Position numbers and translations under genes: made by a program. From contig KQ482042.1 in the NCBI GenBank assembly GCA_001430745.1, positions 286,161 to 326,807 of the forward strand: a stretch of 40,647 nucleotides of DNA. The letters are read 5' to 3'. The notes beneath the pieces are model-generated. The model had not been told where the DNA came from, ran no database searches, and was given only the letters and a program-made list of their open reading frames with translations. Source of the stretch: Auxenochlorella pyrenoidosa. Lineage: Eukaryota; Chlorophyta; Trebouxiophyceae; Chlorellales; Chlorellaceae. Shown here piece after piece: positions 10,198 to 20,169 of this stretch. The first letter of the stretch is position 1. Every line of letters starts with the position of its first letter.

Positions 10198-11207
10198 CGA
10201 GGGATGAGGCTCACACAGTCCGCTATCGAGGCCTGGACAGGCTCTGCATGGCCTTATGCGATGCAAAGAACTGCAGAATAGCGGTACATGGCGAAACCAT
10301 CTGGAGAAGCGGCCCACATGTCATCCAGGGGCCAGCGGCCTTGCGTACACGTCAGCCTGCAGGCCTGCCCTGCTTCTTCTGAATATTGTGTAATATCATG
10401 GAATCTGGGAGGATTTGAGATCAAATCGTGAAGGACATGATGGCAGGCGCACGCATCCATCCCGGGTCCTGGGCCCTGCCGCCCATGCTCGCAAGCGCAG
10501 TTGCACAGCCCATCTCAGACCCGACACTCTTCAATTTTCTCCCGAAACCCGCTGCAGCCCTTTTACAGTCTTTTTTAAGCATACACAAACCAGCTCTGCA
10601 AAGGGAACATGCCTGCCCCAATTGAGGCGGGTGGTGAAGGTTGTGCACTCGTACTCCGAAATGGCAGCCAGCCGGCAGCCCGGGACTGCCTGAGAATCCC
10701 CCACGCATGACCCAAAGTGGACGGTTCCGGCATTCCGGCGGGCGCGCGTCTCTGTGGGCGATGATGCCACCTCGCCACCTGCGGCCACCGGATGCACATG
10801 GCTGCTGGCCACAGCGCTGCATTCAAATGACGATTGCCGCATCCGTGCCTGCCCTTAATCGTTTGCATATGCACCGGCGTGAATGTCAACATCCGATGAC
10901 AACTTTCCGGCCTCAACCGCTTGGGAGTGGCTGCTGCTCGTACATGCGAGTGGTGATTGCAGCGGCGGCGGTGGGACCCAGGCCCCCCCCCTGCCCACAA
11001 GCATCCGGGACACCGTCAGCGCGATCTTTCACTCTGCTGGGTATATGTCTGTTCCCGCTGCCGAAGCCGTGCGGAAAGCTCACGAAGCGTGTCCCTCAAA
11101 CACGGCGACCGAACGTGTTTGCCAACTGTTCTTGCGCAATCCCTCTGTCCGCCTTTCTACCACGCTTCACACCTCGTTAGGTGCTTGGAAAGCTCGTCAC
11201 GAGCACC
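10198..11207. other. Intergenic region upstream of the Cys-module gene
   Basis: About 1 kb. The first ~210 nt are the end of tandem unit 2. The rest has no supported gene; open frames here are motif-free. It should contain the promoter of the secreted Cys-module gene. A relatively AT-rich patch with a TTTTTTAAGCATA stretch lies at 10560-10585. Confidence 0.45.
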
Positions 11208-13291
11208 ATGCGCTTGCTCCACCTCCTTTGCCTGGGCGCTCTGGTACTGTGGGCCCCGACCGCGCAGGTGGGCTGCACTAAATGGTCCGTGCATGGTCCT
11301 CGATCACAATTGTGCCGGCAAAGGGCCCGTCAAGCGCATGTATCCCGAGAGACGGGACGCAAGCCCCACCCCAGTTGGCAAATCGGAACTGCTGGCAACT
11401 TGGATCACATGCGACAATCAAAGAATTGCAAGCGATTGAGAGAGGTCTCGACCATCATGAGGCCGCTGCCCCTGGCGGTGGCGCCTGCCACGCCGCAGCG
11501 TGCATAACACCCACTGCCTCCCCCCACGCAAGCAATGCCTTCCTCATAGCAGCAGGGCCTTCCACATCCTGCCTGCAGGCAGGCGGGCGCCGCCACGGCC
11601 CGCGCTATGACAGCCCCACCGTGCGCTACAAGGGGAGCGCAGTGCCCCTGGACTACTGCAAGGAGTTTGGCAAGGTCGGCTCCAGCCAACAAGGGCTCAC
11701 TGCTGCCACGCACACCTTCTCTCTTCCTTCAAACATCCCGCTGCACTGCCTCCTGCCGCATTTCACACTGCCTGTGAAGGCACACACCCCACTCCCCGGC
11801 TTCTGCACCCAGCCGCCTGCTGCGCCGCCTACCTGCAGGAGTGCGGCCAGCCCGCCGCCGACTACTTCTGCCGGCACAACGGCTGGGCAAAGGCCAAGGA
11901 CTTTGGCGGCCCCGTGAGCGTCGACTGCCCCACCGACCACCCCGACTGCGTGGCCACAGTCGTCCTGAAGAGCCACGAGACCTGCACCCCGGGCCAGTGG
12001 CCGTGCAACACCTTCAGCCACATCACCTGCACCGGCAGGCGGCCGCTGCCAGGTGGGCACTGTTCGGATGGATAGCTCGTCAGGCTGGGGATGACGCGAA
12101 CAGGTTGTTTGAATGGCCCGTTCTTGTGGCAACAGCCGCACAGCCTCGATCTGCAGTGCCGAGCAGCCACACGCTGCTGATTCTGCCCCCTGCCTTCCCC
12201 TGCCCCGCTGCAGGGCCATACTTCAGCCACCCCACCGTGCGCGTCAACCACCGCAACGTCAAGCTGGACTGGTGCCTCAACTTTGGAAAGGTAGGCGCAC
12301 TGGATCACTCCCTGCACTCCTCGGCCACCGGTGGCATCCCTGGCGTTGTGCATGCCCCGCGCAGATTCACGCTATGCAAGCCTCAGCCCTGCTGCGTCGT
12401 GCTCGTGCCAGGGGTTCAGCCAGGCCCGCCCTGCTGCTGCAGGACTGCGGGAAGCCGGCCGCCGACAACTTCTGCCGGCACAAGGGCTGGGACAAGGCTG
12501 TCGATTTCGACGGCCCCGAAGAGGTCAAGTGCCCCGACAGTCGGCCCGAGTGCGTCGCCACGTGGGTGCTGGGCAGCCAGCAGCCCTGCACGCCCTCGGG
12601 CTACCCCTGCAACACCTTCAAGTTCATCAAGTGTGGCAAGGACAGGAGTGAGTTGCGCTGCGGGTTCGGGCCTCTTCATGGGTTTGCAGAGAGTGCCTGC
12701 CTGCTGCCCCCTATGCACACCAGCTGTTGCCAGCTGTTGTCAGCTGGCTGGCTCGTTGCACTTCTCGACCAGGCTGCGGGTGAGCCATAATTCCGGAGCC
12801 CTGCCTTGCAGAGCCACACGGCCCGCGCTACGACCACCCCACCGTGCTCTACAAGGGGCGCCGCGCGCCGCTGGACAACTGCCTGACCTTTGGCAAGGCA
12901 AGCAGCGTTCAGATCCGGCTGCTTAATGGCTTGCCCTCTTGCCTGCCCATCCTCGCCCCTTGCTCGCTCATGCTGCACCTTGCACTGCATCTTTGTGAAT
13001 CTGCAGCACCCCCTGCTCCCGCTGCTCTCCTCACTTTGCCCCTGTGCAACCGCCCGATTGGGTGATTGCAACCTGCAGGACTGCGGCCAGCCCGCCGCTG
13101 AGTACTTCTGCCAGCGCCACGGCTGGGCCCGCGCCGCCGGCTTTGGCGGGCCCGTGGGCCAGCAGTGCCCCGCCGACCACCCTGACTGCGTGGCCACTGT
13201 GGTGCTGAAGACCAGGGAGCCCTGCACCCCTGGCCAGTGGCCCTGCTCCGCCTTTGAGTACATTGAGTGCGCAGACCGGGTGCACACCTGA
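11208..13291 (+). CDS. Secreted protein with three 8-cysteine modules
   Basis: Exons 11208-11267, 11579-11674, 11839-12052, 12214-12290, 12443-12647, 12812-12897 and 13079-13291 (TGA) give 316 aa with every phase closing. Exon 1 encodes exactly a 20-residue signal peptide (MRLLHLLCLGALVLWAPTAQ), so the product is probably exported to the wall or medium. The rest is three repeats of about 95 residues, each made by a pair of exons. The first exon of a pair reads like GPRYDHPTVLYKG...PLDNCLTFGK; the second like DCGQPAAEYFC...GWARAAGF, a CVATVVLK strand, CTPGQWPC and a final IxC. Each module has eight cysteines at matching positions, which suggests four disulfides. The intron inside each module is phase 0 and the introns between modules are phase 1. 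The last internal intron (12898) has a GC donor. I do not recognise the fold; binding or wall structure is plausible but unproven. Confidence 0.8.
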
Positions 13292-13868
13292 GCAGCACTT
13301 GGTTGCAGCAGGCGAGGCCAGGAGGCGCATGCAGGGTGCGCCTGCATCCCCCAACTCAGTGCTTTTTCCCTGTCTGCCAGTGACCAAATTGGGCACTGCC
13401 CACCCAGGTCCCCAGCTTTTGCACAGTTTTCGAGCATTTGTCGATGTCCGATTGGCATGTGGCGCTGCCACACCTGCGCAGGATGCATGTATCCTGCTGC
13501 CCGACTGTCTTACACCCTTCCAGGAACATTGCACCCGATCCCAGTTTTGAGATGACTCCCCTCCATCAGTCTCGTATGTGTGCACACTCTTCATCTGGAG
13601 CTTGAGCCGCAAACCACAGCAGCCTGCAGGCGCCCAGCGCTGCCTCTGCCTGCTGGTCACACCGGGTCTTTTCATTTCCATGCTCTGGATTGGAGAGCAC
13701 AGCAGCAGGGTAAAATTAATTGTGAACTGCCAAGCCAAATTGTGGTGCATCAAACGCCAAGCGGCAGCGCCGGCATGCAGCCCGCTGCGCGAGCCACGCT
13801 GTGCTGCCGTCGCATGAAGTGGCAGCACGTCTGCCCTCTTCAAGGGCCTTCCCAGTTCTCTAGACGCC
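13292..13868. other. Intergenic region between the Cys-module and F-box genes
   Basis: About 580 nt with no supported gene. No clear plus-strand TGTAA was found after the upstream stop. The sequence before 13869 should hold the F-box gene promoter; no core element is evident. Confidence 0.4.
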
Positions 13869-15508
13869 ATGGCGGACCTCCCTGCGTTGGCCATTGAGCG
13901 CATAGCTCTCCACCTCGCTGGCAGTAGGGCTTCGGACACTGATGGACCCGACCCAAGGCGGGCAGTTCTCCCCCTCGTCAGCAAGGCCTGGCGCCATGCC
14001 TTGAAGCTGGCGCCTGCAGAGCTGTGGGAGCAGGTAAGCGGCTCTGGCGTCGGCTGCGGCGCAGGGGGAAGCGTCGGCAACACTGCCGCTGCGGCGCTCT
14101 CTGTGCCCATCTCCATGAGACGTGCGGTTGGCTGAAGCTTTAATTGCAAGGTTGCTGTGAGCAGGTGACCATATGCACCGCCGACCTCAACCCTGATACT
14201 GCCAGCAGTGCAGCCTGCCCCAGCAGCGGAGCCTCCCCCACCGAGCAGCAGCCAGCAGCCAGCAGCCCTGCGGGCGCTACCCTGAGCGGCTGGTTCGCAG
14301 CCCGGCGCGGGCAGGTTAAACAGCTGACAATCCGGCTGAGCTGGACCCCTGGCCTGTGCAGGTGGGGCGCTGGGCAGCGGGAGCAGGGAGGCCAGCGGGC
14401 ACCTGCCCCGTGCTGCTGGCCGGGGCTCTCCTGGCAAGCTTCCAGCTAACTGCTGCGAACGAAAGAGGCACCGCCTGCTCATCCTCCCTCCGGGATGTGG
14501 CCATGCAGGCTTGCGGACCTGGAACGGGTGCTTGGCGAGGTGCTCGCCAGCTGCGCTGCCAGCCTGGAGTGCCTGCACCTGGAGGTGGCAGGCGCGCCGC
14601 TGCTGGCAGGCCGCCTCTGGCGATGCTTCGTCGAGCTGGCAGCAGGCAGGTTGCCGCAGATCCACGCACAGTATGTGCTGCTGCCGCGCCTGTGCGCTGC
14701 GCCGCAGTGTATCCCCCTAACAGCCCAGGCCCGTGCAACTGGCCGACAAACCGACCATTCAAAAGGCTGCTGCAGGCCAGAGTCCCAAGTCGGCGCTGGC
14801 AGGCTTTGGGAGCCTGGGCTCTCAGCTGCGGGAGCTTGCACTCTACCTGGAGGGCAGGCCCGGCTGCAGGGAGCTTGCTGCTGCCCAGCTGGCACTGCAG
14901 GACCTGCAGGTGGGGCTGCCCTACCACCCGGCTGTGAGCAGGCAGGCCGGCAGAGCGAAGATAGTGTGCACCCGACATGTTGAGCAGGCGCCCCTGCCAG
15001 GCCTGCTGCTGATCCTTCTGGCTTGTGTGCCCTGCTTCCCAGCAGCTGGTGTCTCTGCAACGGCAGCTGGAGCGGCTGAGCATCACCCTGCAGGGCATCA
15101 AGCTATTGGGCCTGTCGCCCAGCCTGGGCAGCCTGCCGGCCCTGAGCAGCCTGTCGCTGCGTTTTGACCCGCAGGCAAGCGGGCGTGTTTGTCGCGGCAG
15201 GTTTTCAAGGCATGCTGCTGAGCTGGCATTACCCTTAAGGCCTGTCCGTGACTGCACAGCCCCACTGCGCGTCTGCATGCACATGCCCGCGTGCTCGGAA
15301 CTGCCACTCGCAGCAGCACACAAGTGTCCCTGATGCAACGCCCTTGCAGGCCCCCACCCTGCCGCTGCCATCTGCTGCCAGCTTTGCCTGGGGCCTGCCT
15401 CCCACGCTATGCACCCTGGAGCTCTCGCACCCGCCGCTGCAGCCCGGGGCCGCGCTGGCGCTCCCAGCCAAGCTTCCGCTGCTGCACCGCTTTGTGCTGG
15501 TGTGGTGA
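13869..15508 (+). CDS. F-box / leucine-rich protein
   Basis: Exons 13869-14033, 14165-14361, 14509-14670, 14729-14909, 15043-15174 and 15350-15508 (TGA) give about 331 aa in closed frame. The N-terminus (MADLPALAIERIALHLAG, then VLPLVSKAWRHAL) matches the F-box pattern that binds Skp1 in SCF ubiquitin ligases. The remainder has degenerate leucine-rich segments: VKQLTIRLSW, SLECLHLEVAG, LRELALYLEG, LERLSITLQG, LSSLSLRFDP and LCTLELSHPP. These resemble LRR beta-strands and would form the substrate-binding half. Intron 5 (15175) has a GC donor. The acceptor of exon 5 may be 15043 or 15046, which differ by one Gln. The protein is probably nuclear or cytosolic. The target is unknown, and Skp1 binding is inferred from the motif only. 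Confidence 0.75.
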
Positions 15509-15682
15509 CGCATCTGCAGCGGGCCTTGTGCAGCGCCCGTCCACAGCTGGTAGCCTCTGTGCCGTGGAGCTGTGAAGACAGCTAGCCAGCCCTACGGGGA
15601 CTGCTGGCCCAAGCGTGCCGAGGCGGGGGTACGCAGGTGAGAGCATTCCTGATCCATGTGCGCGCTCCTGAGGTGGTTTTCG

Positions 15683-15928
15683 CAGGCAAGCAGGCAGCAA
15701 CTGCTGTAACTGCTGCCCCTGGCCTCAAAGGACGGAGCTGAAGCAGAAGGCGGGCTGCTCGCGCCGCAGAGCAAGGCTTGCCCTCCGCTTTGGCGCCCAC
15801 CTTAAGGGCAGGGGCCAGCCGCCACAGTGGCTGCCGTGCTTTGAAAACCACCTGAGGAGCATCCCCAGCGAGCAGGGGTGCCGCCACTGCTTCAAGGCGT
15901 ACCGCATCTCAGTGCGCCTGGGCCGTTA
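15683..15928 (+). CDS. Possible terminal exon or orphan reading frame
   Basis: After an acceptor-like TTTTCGCAG (ends 15684) a frame runs without stop for about 80 codons to TAA at 15926-15928. It contains RFGAHLKGRG, PPQWLPCFENHLRSIP and CRHCFKAYRI, which look more protein-like than most chance frames here. A possible upstream exon is 15556-15640 (it reads QPYGDCWPKRAEAG, with a GTGAGA donor). However, a TGTAA at 15705-15709 lies 197 nt after the F-box stop, which would put all this in the 3' UTR. It is either a small gene, an alternative 3' end of the F-box gene, or chance. Confidence 0.25.
15705..15709 (+). terminator. Candidate TGTAA poly(A) signal of the F-box gene
   Basis: TGTAA 197 nt downstream of the F-box stop, a normal green-algal distance. 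It competes with the reading-frame interpretation of the same sequence. Confidence 0.35.
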
Positions 15929-16193
15929 AACCTCTGTGTTGCTGGCCGACCGTCTCAATGCACAGTGTGGCTGTTGCCCATGCTGCTGCTATGCATTTCA
16001 ACATTGTGTTTGCATTGCGTCCGCATTCAAAGTTCGTAAGAGATGCGCCATCAAGGCAGCACCAAGTTCGATGCGAGGAAACCGGGGAGGCGAATACAGA
16101 ATCAAAAGTGCCAAGGGGGAAGAAATGCGGAAGGAAGAAGCCCAACAGTCTCAGCGCCGCGGCTCCGCTCGGCAGCAAACCGTCGCGTCGCGC

Positions 16194-19100
16194 TCACTGC
16201 CGGCCGTTTGCCTGCGCGGCAAAGTAGCGCCGCAGCTTGTCGCACGCCGTCTGCAGCTTCTCGTCCGTCTTGCAGAAGACAAAGCGGACCAGGGTGCGGG
16301 GCGCGGTGGCGCGGTCGGCGTAAAAGGCGCTGACCGGGATGAGGGTGACCCCCGCCTCCCGTGTGAGCCGGTAGCAGAACTGCAGGGAAGCGCAAAAGCA
16401 GGGCCAGGGGACGAGTGCGTAAAGCAGCCAAGTGCTAGCGGCCAGAGGACTGGCAGATTGCCCCCGCGCTGCGCACCCGGCGGCACCACAAGCTTTGGTA
16501 CAGCGCGGGGCACACGGCACATTTTGGTACAGCGCGTGGCACGTGGCGCATGGTCGCCCTTCTCGGCTTGCCTGCACGTCGTCCTCGGTGCTGCCCTCCG
16601 GCAGCAGCCCAGAGAAGTCGGCCACCAAAAAGTAGGTGCCCTGCGGCAGTGGGCAGGCAGGGGGAGGAGCTAACTTCACTAACTTGACCTGCCTCGCATC
16701 GCCCGCGTCTGCCACGCTGCCACCCTGCGTCAGCAGGCCCACCCCCCCTGCAAGCAACGTCAGGCCATGCTCTGCCTGCGGCAGCATGCCTGCAGGCAGG
16801 GCGCCAAAACCCGCGCCAGGCGGCTGCGTTTCCTCATCAGCGAGCAGCGTCGGCACCACCCCGCCCCTGCGCTCACGTCTGCCGGCAGGACCTTGAAGCC
16901 CATGTCTTGCAGCTGCCCCGCCAGCAGCTGGCGCTTCTTGTGCAGCAGGGCGCCCAGGCCCAGGTAGAAGCCGCCCTCCTTGTCGAGTCCGTGCGCCACA
17001 GCTCGCTGCAGCAGCGGACAAGGGGAGCAGACGGGACAACATGGCTGACGCTCACGCAGGCAGGCCATGCAAGGGCGCCGCCCCGGGCACAGCCCGCGCG
17101 CCACAGCGCGGCGCAGCTCAGCAGCAGCAGTGATACAACTCGGGGGCAGGGCAGCGGGCAGCAACAATCAGCATTTTGGTGCAGTGCGGCTCGAGGGCAG
17201 GAGGGGTGCAGGTTGCGTGCCGTGCCAGGCAGCAGCAGCGCCGGCCCCCCCTGCTGGCCCCACCTGGAGGGAAGAGGGCACTGTGAAGGTGATGAACTGG
17301 TGTGCCTTGGCCACCGCCGCCACCATGTCGCGCGGGCCTGTCAGCCACCCCACCTGCGGGGCATGGGGATTGCGCTGTGTTCTGGATATCTTCACACCCA
17401 CCCACCCTTGTACTCTCTCCATCTGTTCTGTCTGCAAAGCAAACTAGCCACCCCACTTTCACACTCGATCCTGGCATGCGCCCCTCCTGCACGTACCCTC
17501 GCACCTTCCACGCAGTAAAGGAAAAGGTCTTGCCGGCGGAGCCAATGCGCAGGCAGCGGTCGCGCATGCCGGGCAGGCTGCGCAGCGTGACGTGCTGAGT
17601 CCCTGCAAAGCCAGCGAGGGTGGGGCCGGGGTCCAGGGCTCACGCTGCAGGCATGCCTGCTCAGACATGCCAGGGCTCCGCCCAAGCCGCACCGGGCTCA
17701 CAAACAGCAGCTGCCTGGGTCGCAAACCCAGGCGCCGGCGGTCGGTGCACAGCCAACAACGGGGTGCGCGCTGGGAGCGCTGCTGCTGCAGGGGCAGCCA
17801 AAGGGGGGGCGCGTGCTTGCCTGGGAAGGTGAGGTGCTCGTACACCTCGTCCAGGATGCACAGGCAGTCGTGCCGCACGCACAGCTCCGCCACCGCCTCC
17901 AGCTCCTCGCGAGTGAACACCTGCGGGGCGCAGGTGAGGGTGGGGGCGGGGTGGGGGTGGGGGGGTGGGGTTGGGGGGCGGCGGCGGCCCAGAACCTGTG
18001 TTTGGAACAGGCAGGCAAAGACTCAAAAGCCTGCAGGGACCGGCAGCTGGCAGCAGGGCTGCAGACACGCTGGGGCGGCTGGGTGCTGGGAGCGCGTGCG
18101 CCAAAGGACGGCACTACTGGTGGGCCGACCCGCGCCCCCGCGGGCGCACCTTGCCCGTCGGGTTGTGCGGCGTGTTGAGCACCAGCAGGCGCGTGCGCGG
18201 CGTGAAGGCGGCCTCCAGCTCAGCGAGGTCCAGCGACCAGCTGGGAGGGTGCAGCTGCACGATGCTGCACCGGGCGGCGGGACAAGAGGTGTGTGTGGTG
18301 GGGGGGGTGGGGGTGGGGGGGTGGGGGTGGGGGGGTGGGGGTGGCGACCGGGTGGGTGGGTGGGTGGGGTAGGCCGGGGGGAAGCAGGGCGGACGCAGGC
18401 TGTGGAGATGCTGCTGCATGGGTCGCAGCATTTGAACGCGCAACGCCATGCAGCAAGGTGTCTGTGCAGCGTATGCAGGCGCATGCAGGTGGGGTTGCGG
18501 GGGGCGCATGCGTGCATTGATTGCATTCCCAGGCAGGGCTCACCGCGGCACGGCGCCCGCCCGCGCGGCCATGGGCAGGTACGAATCGTACAGCGGCGCA
18601 AAGAAGATGACCTGGCGGGGGCACAGGGCCAGCAGCGGGGCCGGCGTGTCAGCGGCGCGCCAGGGCTGCGGAGCGCCCCAGCCTCTGCTGCAGCCGCCGC
18701 AGCACGCCGCCAACCCCTCCCCTGCCTGCTCTTCAAGCAGCTCGGAGCTGGGGGGCCCACTGGCTGGGGCTGCCCCTTACTGCTCCGCCTGGCCTCAGGC
18801 CCCGCCCTCACCTCATCCCCCGCATTGAGCAGCGCCAGGAAGGCGGCCGCCAGCGCCTCCGTGGCGCCCACCGTCACCAGCGCCTCGCCCTGCCAGTCCA
18901 CCTGGACGCCCGTCTGCCGCGCGCTGTGCGCCGCCACCGCCTGGCGCAGCTCCGGCACCCCCATCATGGGAGGGTCTGCAGGGCAGCAGGTGCACGAGTG
19001 AGCAAGGGTCCACGGCTGTTGAGCTGCTGCCAAGGACGAGCGAGCCACAGGTCAAAGAGACAGTCAGCATGGGCGAGGCAGGAGCCGACAAGGACCAAGT

Positions 19101-19548
19101 GCTCTTCATGTGAACACCACATGCAGCCCATCGCAGCCGCGCCGGCGCCAGCGCAGCATGCAGGCCCACGGGCGAGCCAGCAGGAGCACACTCACACTGG
19201 TTGCTGTGCTCATACATGGCGGCCGTGGCGGCCTTCTTCATGCCTTCCGGGCCCTCCAGCTCCTGCAGGCCAGGGAAGGACGGTCCACCACTCGGGGAGC
19301 GGCAAGCGCGGCGGCAGGCGGCACCCCGAGGGCGGGAGGCGAGCCCATGCACGGCGGCGCTCACAAGCAGCCATGCAGGACGCAGCTGAGCAGGTATGCT
19401 CTCGGAGCGCGAGACTGCAGCTCACATTGTCGGGGAATCCCTGCCCCAGGTTGGTGGAGTTGTGCTTGGCTGCCAGCAGCGACATCTCCTCAAACACCGT
19501 GGTCGGCAGCGCCGAGAAAGTCGCGTTGAAGCGCCGTGCCGCCGCCAT
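16194..19548 (-). CDS. Kynurenine/glutamine-type aminotransferase (class I, KAT family)
   Basis: A PLP enzyme of aminotransferase class I, most like kynurenine-oxoglutarate / glutamine-phenylpyruvate / methionine transaminases. Minus-strand exons are 19548-19426, 19262-19196, 18975-18812, 18611-18544, 18264-18150, 17920-17821, 17602-17505, 17353-17264, 17005-16877, 16640-16572 and 16379-16194, giving 402 aa. Motifs: NLGQGFPD near residue 35 (substrate pocket), NTPHNPTGK ending at residue 179 (N175), LDEVYEHL (D203, Y206), SAGKTFSFTAWK with the Schiff-base Lys at 237, and RTLVRFVFCK with the carboxylate-binding Arg at 373. Length fits the family. Introns after 17821 and 16572 use GC donors. 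Two introns carry long G-runs on the plus strand. The start ATG lies just before RRFNATFSALPTTVFEEM, as in cytosolic homologues. An in-frame acceptor upstream (near 19564) leaves room for a transit-peptide exon, so the location is open. The exact amino donor cannot be read from sequence. Confidence 0.9.
17936..17985. repeat. G-rich tract in an aminotransferase intron
   Basis: Runs of 3-7 G separated by single T, C or A on the plus strand, inside the intron 17921-18149. The pre-mRNA strand is correspondingly C-rich, so a quadruplex would form in DNA and not in this transcript. Confidence 0.7.
18289..18370. repeat. Long G-run / GT-rich low-complexity tract in an aminotransferase intron
   Basis: It begins with a short GT repeat, continues with repeated blocks of G runs (4-8 G) separated by T, and ends in a GGGT-type repeat. 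It lies in the intron 18265-18543. It is a strong candidate G-quadruplex cluster on the non-template strand of the locus and a likely source of length polymorphism. Confidence 0.75.
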
Positions 19549-20169
19549 GGCGCCCCGTGCCAGGCTGCAAAGGTGACGGGCAGGCAGGAGATGTGTTGAC
19601 ATCAACTGTTTCGCTGCTGCCGGCGCCAGTGGGCGCCGGTGGCAGTGGCGGCGGCGGCAGCCACCACCGCTCTCATTCCGTCCTAGCGGCCAATGCAACT
19701 TCTCTTGCCTGATCAGACGGTCTCTCTCAACGCAATGTCAACAGGCAAGCTGGAGTCCGCCGACCGCAGGCTGCTGCCTGGCTTGCAGGCACTCGGGGCT
19801 CAACGGGGAGCAATGCCAGATATCAAGCTCGATCGGAGAAGCGGACGAGTTGCACTTTAACGGCTCCGGCTGACATCGAGCGGCATACTGAGGTGGCCAC
19901 CGGTGGCGGTGCTGCGCTGGCGCGCCTGGCGGCTCCGTCGCCAACAGCAAACAAGCGAAGGCCACCTCCTACTGTTACAGCGCACCAATGTTGAATCGAG
20001 AAGCACATGAAACGGATATTGGCGGATACTGGGGGAGATATCGTTCTCAGGGACGGGGATGGCCGCAAGGAAAACTGGGCCCAAGGCGCATGCACGCGTG
20101 AACCAAGGCGGCTGCAGCTAGCTGAGCACTGGAACTTGCGCTACAAGGTGCTGACGAGCTAACGTAAAT
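19549..20169. other. Intergenic region: aminotransferase promoter and tomosyn 3' flank
   Basis: About 620 nt between two minus-strand genes. It holds the tomosyn 3' UTR (poly(A) motif at 19975-19979) and the upstream region of the aminotransferase. A possible non-canonical N-terminal exon of the aminotransferase could lie at 19564-19680. No separate gene seen. Confidence 0.5.
19975..19979 (-). terminator. TGTAA poly(A) signal of the tomosyn gene
   Basis: TTACA on the plus strand reads TGTAA in the transcript, 191 nt after the tomosyn stop codon. Confidence 0.6.

Larger units (their letters stand above)
7170..10410. repeat. Tandem duplication, two ~1.6-kb units in direct orientation
   Basis: Unit 1 (about 7170-8750) and unit 2 (about 8810-10410) share the same order of landmarks at an offset of about 1.65 kb: a TGCTGTGTTGAC(A/G)TCAC start, an AATCCTAATCAGAC-like block (7285 and 8900), the identical run AGGACCGCAGCCCCTCC (7307 and 8944), a two-exon minus-strand gene, and a closing GCCTGCAGGCCTGCC-like block (about 8705 and 10355). 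Similarity covers coding, intron and flanks, so the duplication was of DNA and not through mRNA. Divergence is considerable, with indels and many substitutions, so it is not recent. The spacer 8765-8795 has a weak resemblance to intron 6 of the PNPOx-like gene (about 6858-6886), which may mark an original breakpoint; that is uncertain. Confidence 0.85.

Noticed and set aside
10421..11000. Minus-strand open frames upstream of the Cys-module gene
   Set aside because: A TTACA near 10564 could serve as their poly(A) signal, but the frames have no conserved motif and no convincing exon structure.
13031..14665. 544-codon minus-strand open frame across the Cys-module and F-box genes
   Set aside because: It spans two clear plus-strand genes including their introns. 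Open length alone is not evidence in DNA this GC-rich.
17936..18370. G-rich tracts as telomere-like or satellite DNA
   Set aside because: Units are irregular and confined to two introns of one gene.
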